Assembly (NCBI GenBank): GCA_002409745.1 | Contig: DHOU01000028.1 | Span: forward strand, 1 to 18,249 | DNA: 18,249 nt | Reading direction: 5' to 3' | Origin: Bacteroidales bacterium UBA5382 | GTDB lineage: Bacteria; Bacteroidota; Bacteroidia; Bacteroidales; Dysgonomonadaceae | Shown: piece by piece, positions 1 to 6,344 of the stretch | How the letters are laid out: each line of letters begins with the position of its first letter | Position numbering within the stretch: the first letter of the stretch is position 1 | Made by a program: the position numbers and the translations under genes | The notes under the pieces: generated by a model | Told to the model about the DNA's origin: nothing | The model's input: the letters and a program-made list of their open reading frames with translations, nothing else | Databases searched by the model: none

Positions 1-447
1 TTTTTTAAATACTGATTCGCATAAATGATAAACAATATTCCAAATGGCCAAATCCCCTTCCGAATCAATAGTAACTCCATTTTGTTCATCCCAAAAGAAT
101 CGCGCATCATTACCCTTTTTATCTTTTGCAATTTCAAATGAGATATTCTCCACCTCGACTAAAGCGCTATCCCTTTCCTTGGCATAGCCTACGGCGAGAT
201 GAAGGAACTTATAATCGACAGGAACAAAGGGATAATTTCCTTCGTTATAAGCCATAATATCATCTTCAAATCCATCCGGGATATCATCGCGAATATCCGG
301 GACTCCATCTTTGTCGCATCGTAAATATTTCTTATAGGTAGTATCCTTTATTTCACGATATTCCTCCTTTTTCGCACCCTCCACAATGGCATCGAAATAT
401 ATCTGCTTAATCGGCAAATACAACGTGTTTTCTTTTGTTGCCTCCAT
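1..447 (-). CDS. ASCH-like domain protein, partial at left edge
   Basis: An open frame on the minus strand starts with ATG at 447 and stays open for 149 codons to base 1, so the C-terminus is outside the window. Near the N-terminus it reads LPIKQIYFDAIVEGAKKEEY, with RE following. This lysine/glutamate pattern (LPxK..xFDxIxxGxKxxEYRE) is typical of small ASCH-fold proteins of Bacteroidota and their phages, a fold linked to RNA or modified-nucleotide binding. The middle is acidic and aspartate-rich (around residues 45-70). A stretch around residues 120-140 contains WDEQNG and GDLAIWNIVYHL. The gene lies 62 bases downstream of the truncated DinD-type gene on the same strand and may be cotranscribed with it. 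The fold assignment rests on one motif, so function is not known; the reading frame itself is convincing. Confidence 0.6.
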   Translation of the reverse strand, partial: MEATKENTLYLPIKQIYFDAIVEGAKKEEYREIKDTTYKKYLRCDKDGVPDIRDDIPDGFEDDIMAYNEGNYPFVPVDYKFLHLAVGYAKERDSALVEVENISFEIAKDKKGNDARFFWDEQNGVTIDSEGDLAIWNIVYHLCESVFKK

Positions 448-509
448 ATAATTGCTAATAATATTAAAAACTCATGTAAATGTAAATCGGTCTATTATAT
501 TACACAATA

Positions 510-857
510 TTATAATGAAAAATAATTTTGAGCAAAAGCAATTTGCTCTTTCTTGCTATCCCCGTTTTGAGCAATCAAGTAACACGCATAACGGGTAAGA
601 AGCATATCATTTATCTGTTTTTCAGCTCCTGAACCTATCGAAACCATTTTCCTGACTTCAGGAAAATGGTCCGCTATTTCTTGTCCTGCATTTAGACAAG
701 ATTGTTCCGCTTTATCAATAACTTTGGAGAAATTCTCCCATTTAGCATAGCCCAATAACTTTTGGAGTTCCCGTGCACTCCAGCATTCCACTCCTTCTAC
801 TTCTGCCGATGCTTGTTCGAAGCGGACAAACAGGGCTTTTATCTCTTCCGATTTCAT
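510..857 (-). pseudogene. DinD-type protein, truncated after the N-terminal domain
   Basis: The 115-residue product matches from memory the N-terminal part of E. coli DinD (DNA-damage-inducible protein D, about 275 residues). Shared features are the block CWSARELQKLLGYAKWENF (residues 25-43), DHFPEVRKMVSIGSGA (63-78) and LTRYACYLIAQNGD (86-99). The product ends at AQNYFSL, where the family normally continues with YFA/I-QTRRQEL and a further 150 or so residues. The bases after the stop at 510 do not encode that continuation in any minus-strand frame: they are AT-rich and run into the next gene. In E. coli DinD is part of the SOS response and its homologues inhibit RecA-mediated exchange; whether the N-terminal half alone does anything is not known. 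It could be a decayed gene or a stand-alone KilA-N/BRO-like domain. A good TAnnTTTG promoter element still precedes it. Confidence 0.6.
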
Positions 858-918
858 CTCATTATCAAATTTTTATACCATATTGTCCGAACGAACGAAT
901 TTCTCTACAGGCAACCTG

Positions 919-926
919 CAAATATA
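919..926 (-). promoter_or_regulatory. Bacteroidota -7 element for the DinD-type gene
   Basis: The minus strand reads TATATTTG here, an exact match to the TAnnTTTG -7 element of the Bacteroidota primary sigma factor. It would start transcription near 912 and give a leader of about 55 bases before the ATG at 857. No good TTTG -33 element is seen at 19-21 bases upstream. Confidence 0.45.
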
Positions 927-1045
927 GCAAATTTAAATCTCAATCCAGTAATAAGAATAAAGAACTTACCGGATTAAATGCCATTAATTTAGAAAGAAAT
1001 GATGGCTAAAAATAAACGATCAAAATTAACAAATTCGTCCAAAAC

Positions 1046-1105
1046 AATCGGGTTATATCTATTGTTTAATAAGTGTTTTTATTTTCACCCGATTAAATAG
1101 ATATA
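1046..1105 (+). promoter_or_regulatory. Two interleaved inverted repeats ending at the start codon
   Basis: Block A (AATCGGGT, 1046-1053) is perfectly complementary to A' (ACCCGATT, 1087-1094). Block B (TATATCTATT, 1054-1063) is perfectly complementary to B' (AATAGATATA, 1096-1105). The order is A-B-23 bases-A'-1 base-B', so the two pairings cross each other: in RNA they would form a pseudoknot-like fold or two alternative hairpins. B' touches the ATG at 1107, so the B:B' pairing would cover the ribosome landing site. As DNA the blocks could also be protein-binding sites. No TAnnTTTG element was found between 1010 and 1106. Confidence 0.55.
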
Positions 1106-1106
1106 G

Positions 1107-2015
1107 ATGAAAAGAATAAAATGGTTCTTCACGATAATAATAATCAGTATTTTATCGTTTTCCGCACACGCTCAGGAAGCTTCTTTCGAAGGAATAATCA
1201 CCAGCCGTATCGTATTCGGCGAGGTCGATTTAAGTCCATTGGCAGAGAAAATCGATTACCACAAAGGAAACGTTCAAGAACAAATCGGCTCATTCTTCCG
1301 CACACTTCCGGCAGCACAGTCGGACAAGCTTCAGGCAATGATCGAACGAAATCCCATGATGACCATCGCTCTTCTGATGATTCCTCCCCAAACAACCCTT
1401 TATATCAAAGGCGGGACAATCCTGGCGAAGATGAAAGGCCTTGGCTATGAAATGGAACACTATCACAATCTATCTGCCGATGAAGCGTTCATTTATACCG
1501 CATCCCTGATCGACCCACAAAATGCCGCAACGTCCACATATAAGCCTTCCGAAGGATATAAAGAACTGTTTGCGGGTGACAAGTTGATCACGCCGGACAA
1601 ATATACTTTCTCAAAGCTACCTCAAACAGCCACCGTAGCCGGCTATGTTTGCAATGTCTCTTCGTATGTCCCGAAATCCGCACCAGGCAATGCTACGGGA
1701 GCAAACGGCCTGCCTGCTGTCGATGTACGTAAATTAATCGTCTACACGAATAGCGAGATATCGAAAACCATCAATTTTTCGCATCCTTATTACATTCCGG
1801 AAGCCGACGGCATCCTGCGTATCGATATTTTTCTTGAAGACAGCGATCAACCGACAATGGTGTACGAGATGATAAAGGTCGATAAAACTACGGTAAATGA
1901 CAGTCAATTACAAATAAAGAAATCCCAACCGCTGTATCAGTTGACAGATATGGAGTACGGCATGAAATTACTCGGCATCACTATGGAAGGAATATCTTCG
2001 CTGGGAGATGAATAA
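1107..2015 (+). CDS. Secreted protein of unknown function, possibly DUF4412-like
   Basis: A 302-residue protein with a clear signal peptide: KR at the N-terminus, a hydrophobic core (residues 6-18) and a likely signal peptidase I site after AHA or AHAQ (residues 20-23). It should therefore be exported to the periplasm. The mature part starts with SFEGIITSRIVFGE, a beta-strand pattern typical of Bacteroidota proteins of the DUF4412 type, and contains TTLYIKGGTILAKMKGLGYEM-like strands around residues 97-117 and a DMEYGMKLLGI segment near the end. I do not recognise the family with certainty and cannot assign a function. The start is the first ATG with a signal sequence behind it. The interleaved repeats just upstream suggest leader-based control. 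The methyltransferase-like gene follows 41 bases downstream on the same strand and may be in the same transcript. Confidence 0.75.
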   Translation: MKRIKWFFTIIIISILSFSAHAQEASFEGIITSRIVFGEVDLSPLAEKIDYHKGNVQEQIGSFFRTLPAAQSDKLQAMIERNPMMTIALLMIPPQTTLYIKGGTILAKMKGLGYEMEHYHNLSADEAFIYTASLIDPQNAATSTYKPSEGYKELFAGDKLITPDKYTFSKLPQTATVAGYVCNVSSYVPKSAPGNATGANGLPAVDVRKLIVYTNSEISKTINFSHPYYIPEADGILRIDIFLEDSDQPTMVYEMIKVDKTTVNDSQLQIKKSQPLYQLTDMEYGMKLLGITMEGISSLGDE

Positions 2016-2056
2016 TACAATGGAGGGTATTTCTACCGCAAATTTTACAGTATATA

Positions 2057-2938
2057 ATGAATAAACTGGAAAATCAGATTGATTTACAAATCGAATCCAA
2101 TCGAAATAAGAACTTGTTTCATAAGGACGCTACAAAGACGATGCTTTTTGCCCAAACGCTCTTTGATGAAATTCTGAATTTAAAAGGACTCACTGAAAAT
2201 GAGGTAAATGTTTTAATTGAATATACCTGTGAAAAAGTAGTAGAGGAATTTTGCCGGGTAAATCAATATTATTCCTTTGGCGAAGACGATAAAAAACGTT
2301 TAAAGGATATTTATCGGGATCTATATTTTGATATTATACAAAAGAAGATTCCAATGAATCTTCTTTCCGAAAGGCATTATCAAAACCTGAAATCATGGGT
2401 GGAAGAATCCAATCCTTTTTCTAAAATAATGTACCAAAAAGAGGATATAACAGTACAGCCCGTCGTGTGTTGCGAATATAGCGCCGATATCCAAAAACAT
2501 ATTCTGCATCTTCAATTAGAGGAATTACCGGAACCGATTCTGGACGTGGGAAGCGGCAAACACGGTAATTTAGTAAAGAGTTTACGCGCAGCAGGATTAA
2601 TCGTCTATGGTATCGATCGATTTTCAGATTGTTCATGGGTGGAGAAAGCGGATTGGCTCACCTATGATTACGGTATGGAGAAATGGGGCACCATTATCAG
2701 CAATCTGGGGTTTTCGAATCATTTTCTTCATCACCATTTACGGGAAGAGGGGAACTTTATCGGATATGCTAAAAAGTATATGGAAATATTGAACTCATTG
2801 AAACTACACGGACGGATGTATTATGCGCCGGAACTGCCCTTTATCGAGCAATACTTGGATAAAAACAGTTACTCGATTACAAAACATGCTATTGAGAATA
2901 TCTCTCTTAAGGCAACAATGATAAAGCGGTTAAAATAG
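2057..2938 (+). CDS. SAM-dependent methyltransferase-like protein
   Basis: A 293-residue, apparently cytoplasmic protein with two parts. Residues 1 to about 150 are helical and carry no motif I can name. From about 155 a class I methyltransferase-like core begins: EPILDVGSGKHGNLVKSLR (about 159-177) fits the glycine-rich SAM-binding motif I, and VYGIDRFSD (183-191) gives the acidic residue after strand 2 (D187). Further on, GTIISNLGFSNHFLHHHL (211-228) would be the motif IV region, and GYAKKYMEILNSLKLHGRMYYAPEL (about 236-260) resembles the strand and helix before a late motif. No substrate-specific motif is seen, so the methyl acceptor is unknown. It follows the secreted-protein gene by 41 bases. 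Internal Asn-Leu-Gly-Phe in place of the usual (D/N)PP(Y/F) argues against an amino-methyltransferase of the DNA N6-adenine type. Confidence 0.65.
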   Translation: MNKLENQIDLQIESNRNKNLFHKDATKTMLFAQTLFDEILNLKGLTENEVNVLIEYTCEKVVEEFCRVNQYYSFGEDDKKRLKDIYRDLYFDIIQKKIPMNLLSERHYQNLKSWVEESNPFSKIMYQKEDITVQPVVCCEYSADIQKHILHLQLEELPEPILDVGSGKHGNLVKSLRAAGLIVYGIDRFSDCSWVEKADWLTYDYGMEKWGTIISNLGFSNHFLHHHLREEGNFIGYAKKYMEILNSLKLHGRMYYAPELPFIEQYLDKNSYSITKHAIENISLKATMIKRLK

Positions 2939-3024
2939 AAGCCGAAGGATTTTTGTTGAAACTCCCTATCGCCTATTTGGCACAACAAATTAACCGAAGA
3001 ACGTCGATAACAACGAAGAAGACA

Positions 3025-3049
3025 TTTTTAAAACGATTGTTCCAGAATA
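3025..3049 (+). promoter_or_regulatory. Probable TetR operator, copy 1 (autoregulatory)
   Basis: This 25-base element has the core AAACGATTGTTCCAGAATA. It recurs at 3665-3689 with 22 of 25 bases identical, differing only at offsets 13, 18 and 21. The core has dyad character (AAC..GTT). It ends 5 bases before the -7 element of the TetR gene, so a bound repressor would overlap the -33 region. The pairing of a conserved element at the regulator's own promoter and at the next gene is the usual TetR arrangement. Confidence 0.6.
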
Positions 3050-3054
3050 TTTCT

Positions 3055-3062
3055 TATCTTTG
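3055..3062 (+). promoter_or_regulatory. -7 element (TATCTTTG) of the TetR gene
   Basis: An exact TAnnTTTG match. Transcription would begin near 3069, only about 4 bases before the ATG at 3073, so the mRNA would be leaderless or nearly so. Its position excludes the longer TTG-initiated reading at 2953, which would lie upstream of the promoter. Confidence 0.55.
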
Positions 3063-3072
3063 TCTCCAAGTT

Positions 3073-3651
3073 ATGGCAAGAAATAGAGAATTTAACGAAC
3101 AGGAGGCCATTAAGCGGGCAATGGATGTCTTTTGGAAAAAGGGCTACAACGGTGCGTCCATGCGCGATTTGACGGATGCAATGCAAATTAACAGCAGTAG
3201 TTTATACAACAGTATCGGCGATAAACACAAACTTTTCGTGAAGTGCATCCAAAACTATACCGAAGAACGGATGAAAGAAGCCAAAGCGCATGCATCACAA
3301 GCAAAAACACCGTTGAAAGCTATCGTTAATTTCATTCAGGATTCGGTCAATACCATTTTGTACAGCAACAACAGTTGCCTGGCTATTAAAACCACTTTTG
3401 AGGTGGCAGCCAACGACAGTGCTATCCAAGCTATCTTAAAATCGGATGCCGACAAAACGCATTCACTGCTCGCCGAACTCATAATAAAGGCAAGGGAACA
3501 AAAGGAGATCGATTCCGAAGAAGATCCTGAGACCATTGCCGATTTTATTATGAACGCCTTTACAGGTTGGTACGAATCTTATATTTTATATCAGAATCCT
3601 GTAAAAATCAAGAAAATGGCGAAGTATCTCATCACCCGTATTTCGCAATAA
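3073..3651 (+). CDS. TetR/AcrR family transcriptional regulator
   Basis: A 192-residue protein in the usual TetR size range. The N-terminal DNA-binding domain reads FNEQEAIKRAMDVFWKKGYN (residues 6-25), then GASMRDLTDAMQINSSSLYN (26-45), the helix-turn-helix with the recognition helix SSSLYNSIGDKHKLF. The rest is a helical ligand and dimer domain ending in FIMNAFTGWYESYILYQNP, as in the AcrR/YxaF-like subgroup. The frame is open upstream to a TTG at 2953, but the ATG at 3073 puts the HTH at the expected distance and sits just after a TAnnTTTG promoter element, so I take 3073. The probable operator occurs here and in front of the MazG-like gene 51 bases downstream, which points to autoregulation and control of the next two genes. 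The ligand is unknown. Confidence 0.88.
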   Translation: MARNREFNEQEAIKRAMDVFWKKGYNGASMRDLTDAMQINSSSLYNSIGDKHKLFVKCIQNYTEERMKEAKAHASQAKTPLKAIVNFIQDSVNTILYSNNSCLAIKTTFEVAANDSAIQAILKSDADKTHSLLAELIIKAREQKEIDSEEDPETIADFIMNAFTGWYESYILYQNPVKIKKMAKYLITRISQ

Positions 3652-3664
3652 TTTTTTTGCCTAT

Positions 3665-3689
3665 TTTTTAAAACGAATGTTTCAAAATA
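3665..3689 (+). promoter_or_regulatory. Probable TetR operator, copy 2
   Basis: This is the second copy of the element at 3025-3049, with core AAACGAATGTTTCAAAATA. Here the centre is a better dyad, AAAC-GAAT-GTTT (3671-3682). It lies in the 51-base gap between the TetR gene and the MazG-like gene, 14 bases before the latter's ATG. A TTTG at 3656-3659 precedes it and could be a -33 element, but no exact TAnnTTTG follows. Confidence 0.6.
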
Positions 3690-3702
3690 AAATACATAAA
3701 CA

Positions 3703-4026
3703 ATGAAGAAAACAGATTTTAAAGACATCATTCAACGTTCGAAAAAGATACGGGAATCGTATCATCAGTTGGAACAACAACATCACGGAAGCGAATGGAC
3801 CGTGGAAGAAGATGCGTTGGCTTTTTTAACCGACGCAGGATTGGTTGCAAGACAAACAATGTCGCAACAGGGACGCTGGCCAAAAGAAAATACCCAAGCG
3901 GAATTAGAACATAAACTGGCCGAATGTATCTGGTGGCTGATTGTTTTGGCGGACAGGACGGATATCGATATGGAGAAAGCCGTGGAAAAATTCCTTACCA
4001 GAACAGAGAATTTATTAACAAACTGA
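3703..4026 (+). CDS. MazG-like all-alpha NTP pyrophosphohydrolase-fold protein
   Basis: A 107-residue, entirely helical soluble protein. Residues 31-55 (EWTVEEDALAFLTDAGLVARQ) and 66-98 (ELEHKLAECIWWLIVLADR, then TDIDMEKAVEKFL) match the MazG-like pattern of paired helices, in which an ExxD/E pair on the second helix binds metal and the TDIDMEKAV turn leads into the last helix. Members of the fold hydrolyse nucleotide triphosphates; here the canonical EExxE followed by ExxD is incomplete (CIWWLIVLADR in place of D-V-...), so activity is uncertain. It is the first gene behind the second operator and is followed after 13 bases by the NTF2-like gene. Similar TetR, MazG-like and SnoaL-like trios suggest a small stress or metabolite-response unit, but that is inference. 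Confidence 0.65.
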   Translation: MKKTDFKDIIQRSKKIRESYHQLEQQHHGSEWTVEEDALAFLTDAGLVARQTMSQQGRWPKENTQAELEHKLAECIWWLIVLADRTDIDMEKAVEKFLTRTENLLTN

Positions 4027-4039
4027 CTTTTATACGAAT

Positions 4040-4375
4040 ATGGACATTAAAAGATTTATAGAAGATTGGCTTACCGCAAGCAATGCTTATGATACCGACG
4101 GCTATTTGGATAAATATCATAAGACTGCGGAACTTGACGACCCGTCCGTCGGGCGGATTTTCAAAGGACATTCAGGTATTAAAGAATATTTTGAGGATTA
4201 TTTTATAGAATACAAGACACAAACAAAACTCATTCGGTTAGATATCATTCACGACGACGCAGCCCATATTGAAGTTGAGTTCACGGGGAAATTTCCGGAA
4301 GGAAGAATCGGCGGCGTATTCGATTTCACATTCAAAGACGACAAAATCGCTTCTGTAAAAGCCTATTTACAATAG
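4040..4375 (+). CDS. NTF2-like / SnoaL-like family protein
   Basis: A 111-residue protein with the cone-shaped NTF2-like layout: an N-terminal helix (DIKRFIEDWLTASNAYDTDG, residues 2-21), then GYLDKYHKTAELDDP with the charged pocket entry, then GHSGIKEYFEDYF, then four curved strands (KLIRLDIIHDDAAHIEVEFTG, GGVFDFTFKDDKIASVKAYL). This matches the SnoaL-like/polyketide-cyclase-like group, which includes small-molecule isomerases, hydrolases and binding proteins. The substrate cannot be read from sequence. It starts 13 bases after the MazG-like gene and is most likely cotranscribed with it under TetR control. It is the last gene of the unit; a terminator follows at 4469-4500. Confidence 0.75.
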   Translation: MDIKRFIEDWLTASNAYDTDGYLDKYHKTAELDDPSVGRIFKGHSGIKEYFEDYFIEYKTQTKLIRLDIIHDDAAHIEVEFTGKFPEGRIGGVFDFTFKDDKIASVKAYLQ

Positions 4376-4468
4376 GAATAAAGAGGAGGGGAAAATACCC
4401 AACCCTAAGTTTCAACAAACAATTTTATTATCGGGTTACATTTATCGACTTTCCCTTTAGAATGAGTA

Positions 4469-4500
4469 AAAAAGCGGAACCCCAAAAGGCTCCGCTTTTT
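4469..4500. terminator. Bidirectional intrinsic terminator
   Basis: AAAAAGCGGA (4469-4478) pairs with TCCGCTTTTT (4491-4500), with two more G-C pairs (CC/GG) after one mismatch and a short A-rich loop. It has a T-run on the plus strand and, by symmetry, on the minus strand. It lies between the end of the NTF2-like gene (4375) and the end of the mmd operon (4543), so it can serve both convergent units. Nothing else is seen between 4376 and 4542. Confidence 0.8.
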
Positions 4501-4542
4501 AAAATCGAAAATCTACTTGACAGTAAAGTTTCCTTTAACTGT

Positions 4543-4686
4543 TTATTTATCTGCCTTATCGTCTTCTTTGTGAGGCAATAATTTATCCAAACCGCGTATC
4601 AATAGGTAAAAGAGGGCCATAAAAACGAACACGCCCACAATTCCCAGGCCCGCTATTTCTAATGCTTGCTTAAGTACTAATGTCAT
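4543..4686 (-). CDS. Small membrane subunit, OadG/MmdD-like anchor (47 aa)
   Basis: A 47-codon gene below usual ORF length cut-offs. It runs from ATG (4686) to TAA (4543) and starts 12 bases after the beta-subunit stop. The product reads MTLVLKQALEIAGLGIVGVF, then VFMALFYLLIRGLDKLLP, then a charged tail HKEDDKADK. This is one hydrophobic helix (about residues 10-30) followed by a short R/K-rich stretch, the pattern of the gamma (OadG) or delta (MmdD) chain of Na+-pumping decarboxylases, which holds the complex at the membrane. Usual OadG chains have a further 30-60 residue cytoplasmic domain that binds the carboxyltransferase; it is absent here, and a soluble protein encoded at 6345-6608 may supply it. 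The position in the operon is the main support. Confidence 0.7.
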   Translation of the reverse strand: MTLVLKQALEIAGLGIVGVFVFMALFYLLIRGLDKLLPHKEDDKADK

Positions 4687-4698
4687 ATCTTTCTATTT

Positions 4699-5850
4699 TT
4701 ATGCAAATAACGGAACTAATGTCAAAATGATACCTCCCACAATTACCGAACCGATCTGTCCGCCTACATTGGCGCTGATAGCCGGCATAAGGAGATAGTT
4801 GTAAGGATCTTCTTTTTGTCCCATCTGATGAATAACACGCGCCGACATCGGGAAAGCCGATATACCGCATGCGCCGACCATGGGATTGATCTTATTCCCC
4901 TCCTTTCGGAACAGGTTTAAGAACTTGGCAAAAAGAACACCTCCAAACGTGTCGAATACGAACGCAAACAATCCCAAAGCGATAATCACCAACGTGTCGA
5001 CACGGATGAACCGATCGGCCGTCATCGTGCTGGCAATGGTAATCCCTAATAAAAGCGTTACCAGGTTCGAGAGTTCGTTTTGAGCCGATTTGGAAAGATT
5101 GTTCAACACGCCACACTCACGTATCAGGTTGCCGAACATAAGGAAACCGATCAATGCCAACGAAGAGGGAGCAATAATACCGGCAGCAATCGTCACCACA
5201 ATGGGGAAAGCGATCAATGCCTTTTTCGAAATCACTTTGTTCGACACATTTGTCATCCGGATCAACCGTTCTTTCCGCGTAGTCAACGACCGTATCACGG
5301 GCGGCTGAATGATGGGCACTAATGCCATATAAGAATACGCAGCAACCGAAATCGGCCCTAATAAGTCAGGAGCGAAACGCGATGCGACAACAATGGAGGT
5401 AGGCCCGTCGGCAGCGCCGATAATCCCGATAGAAGCCGCTTCTCTCAGGTCGTATCCCAACACGGCGGCCAGTACCATTGTGAGAAAGATCCCGAATTGG
5501 GCCGCGGCTCCGAATAATAATAACGACGGATTGCGGAACAAAGGGGAAAAATCGATCATCGCTCCCACAGCCACAAAGATCAGTAACGGAAAGATCTCGG
5601 TCGCAATACCGGCGTTAAAAAACACATTCAGCACACCTTCCACCGCTTCGCCCGTTGCCGGGTCGATCTGAGAGATGGCGGAGGACCACGGAATATTCAC
5701 TAAAATGGCGCCGAAGCCCATCGGCAGCAATAAATTAGGCTCATAATTCTTGACAATAGCCAAATATATCAAAATGAGTCCCACGGCAATCATGACCAAG
5801 TGTTGCCAGGTCATTCCCGCAATAGCGGGTAAAAGTTCTTCAAATCCCAT
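4699..5850 (-). CDS. mmdB: Na+-pumping methylmalonyl-CoA decarboxylase, beta subunit
   Basis: A 383-residue polytopic membrane protein of the OadB/MmdB/GcdB family. It decarboxylates carboxybiotin and couples this to Na+ export across the inner membrane. Visible family motifs are GADGPT (GIIGAADGPTSIVVASRF, about 142-159) with Asp148 equivalent to the Na+-site Asp203 of the Klebsiella enzyme, AAYSYMALVPIIQPPV (170-185) with Tyr172/174 in the position of Tyr229, and ACGISAFPMSARVIHQMG (327-344) with the conserved Ser around 331. The N-terminus (WQHLVMIAVGLILIYLAIVK) and the acidic periplasmic loop around 62-75 are also typical. Full length for the family. It lies 14 bases after the biotin carrier. 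The adjacent epimerase and the mmdA-type carboxyltransferase argue for methylmalonyl-CoA rather than oxaloacetate as substrate. Confidence 0.92.
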   Translation of the reverse strand: MGFEELLPAIAGMTWQHLVMIAVGLILIYLAIVKNYEPNLLLPMGFGAILVNIPWSSAISQIDPATGEAVEGVLNVFFNAGIATEIFPLLIFVAVGAMIDFSPLFRNPSLLLFGAAAQFGIFLTMVLAAVLGYDLREAASIGIIGAADGPTSIVVASRFAPDLLGPISVAAYSYMALVPIIQPPVIRSLTTRKERLIRMTNVSNKVISKKALIAFPIVVTIAAGIIAPSSLALIGFLMFGNLIRECGVLNNLSKSAQNELSNLVTLLLGITIASTMTADRFIRVDTLVIIALGLFAFVFDTFGGVLFAKFLNLFRKEGNKINPMVGACGISAFPMSARVIHQMGQKEDPYNYLLMPAISANVGGQIGSVIVGGIILTLVPLFA

Positions 5851-5864
5851 ATTACTTTTATTGA

Positions 5865-6311
5865 TTATCCGATTACTACCAAATTATCACCTTCTTGAAC
5901 CGACTGTCCCATCTGCACCAATATTTCCGTTACGGAGCCGTCGGCATTTGCCAAGACATTATTCTCCATCTTCATTGCTTCCAGAATGAGGATAGTCTGC
6001 CCTTTTTTCACCGTGTCACCCACTTTGCAGCGAATACCCACGATGGTTCCGGGTAGCGGAGATTTAACGGCAGCTTTACCGGCAGCAGCAGATGTTGCTT
6101 TGGGGGCGGCAGGAATAGCAGCACTTTGAACGGGTGCGGCCGAAGCGGCACGTGCGGGACGCTTAACAGGCGCAGCTTTCGTAACCGGTGCTTTTTCCGT
6201 CTCCACTTTATAAAGAGTACCGTTTACTTCTACATCCAGCACAGAACCTTCCGAATCATTCACAACGACTTTGTATTCATTGCCATTGACCTTATATTTG
6301 AACTCTTTCAT
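5865..6311 (-). CDS. mmdC: Biotin carboxyl carrier subunit of methylmalonyl-CoA decarboxylase
   Basis: A 148-residue protein with three parts: an N-terminal beta domain (MKEFKYKVNGNEYKVVVND, 1-19, to about 40), an Ala/Pro-rich flexible linker (about 41-82, rich in AAP, KAT and SAAAG), and a C-terminal biotinyl domain. The domain starts SPLPGTIVGI and carries the biotinylation site EAMKMEN with Lys114. The swinging biotin carries CO2 from the carboxyltransferase (MmdA) to the membrane beta subunit. The domain layout is that of MmdC/GcdC-like gamma chains. It lies between the soluble small subunit (33 bases upstream) and the beta subunit (14 bases downstream). A biotin-protein ligase from elsewhere in the genome is needed to activate it. 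Confidence 0.93.
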   Translation of the reverse strand: MKEFKYKVNGNEYKVVVNDSEGSVLDVEVNGTLYKVETEKAPVTKAAPVKRPARAASAAPVQSAAIPAAPKATSAAAGKAAVKSPLPGTIVGIRCKVGDTVKKGQTILILEAMKMENNVLANADGSVTEILVQMGQSVQEGDNLVVIG

Positions 6312-6344
6312 ATGTATTGTTCTTTATTAAAAATTAAAATGCAT

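Noticed and set aside
880..900. CGAACGAACGAA run upstream of the DinD-type gene as a possible LexA box
   Set aside because: It is a short direct repeat rather than a dyad, and I know no established SOS box of this form for Bacteroidales.
1046..1105. Invertible promoter flanked by inverted repeats, as in Bacteroides phase variation
   Set aside because: The segment between the arms is only about 23-33 bases, no promoter element lies within it, the two arm pairs cross rather than nest, and no recombinase gene is seen.
2953..3072. TTG-initiated N-terminal extension of the TetR protein
   Set aside because: It would place 40 residues before the HTH and lies upstream of the operator and the TAnnTTTG element.
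4670..5116. Short frames overlapping mmdB in other frames
   Set aside because: Shadows of mmdB, whose catalytic motifs are all present in its own frame.
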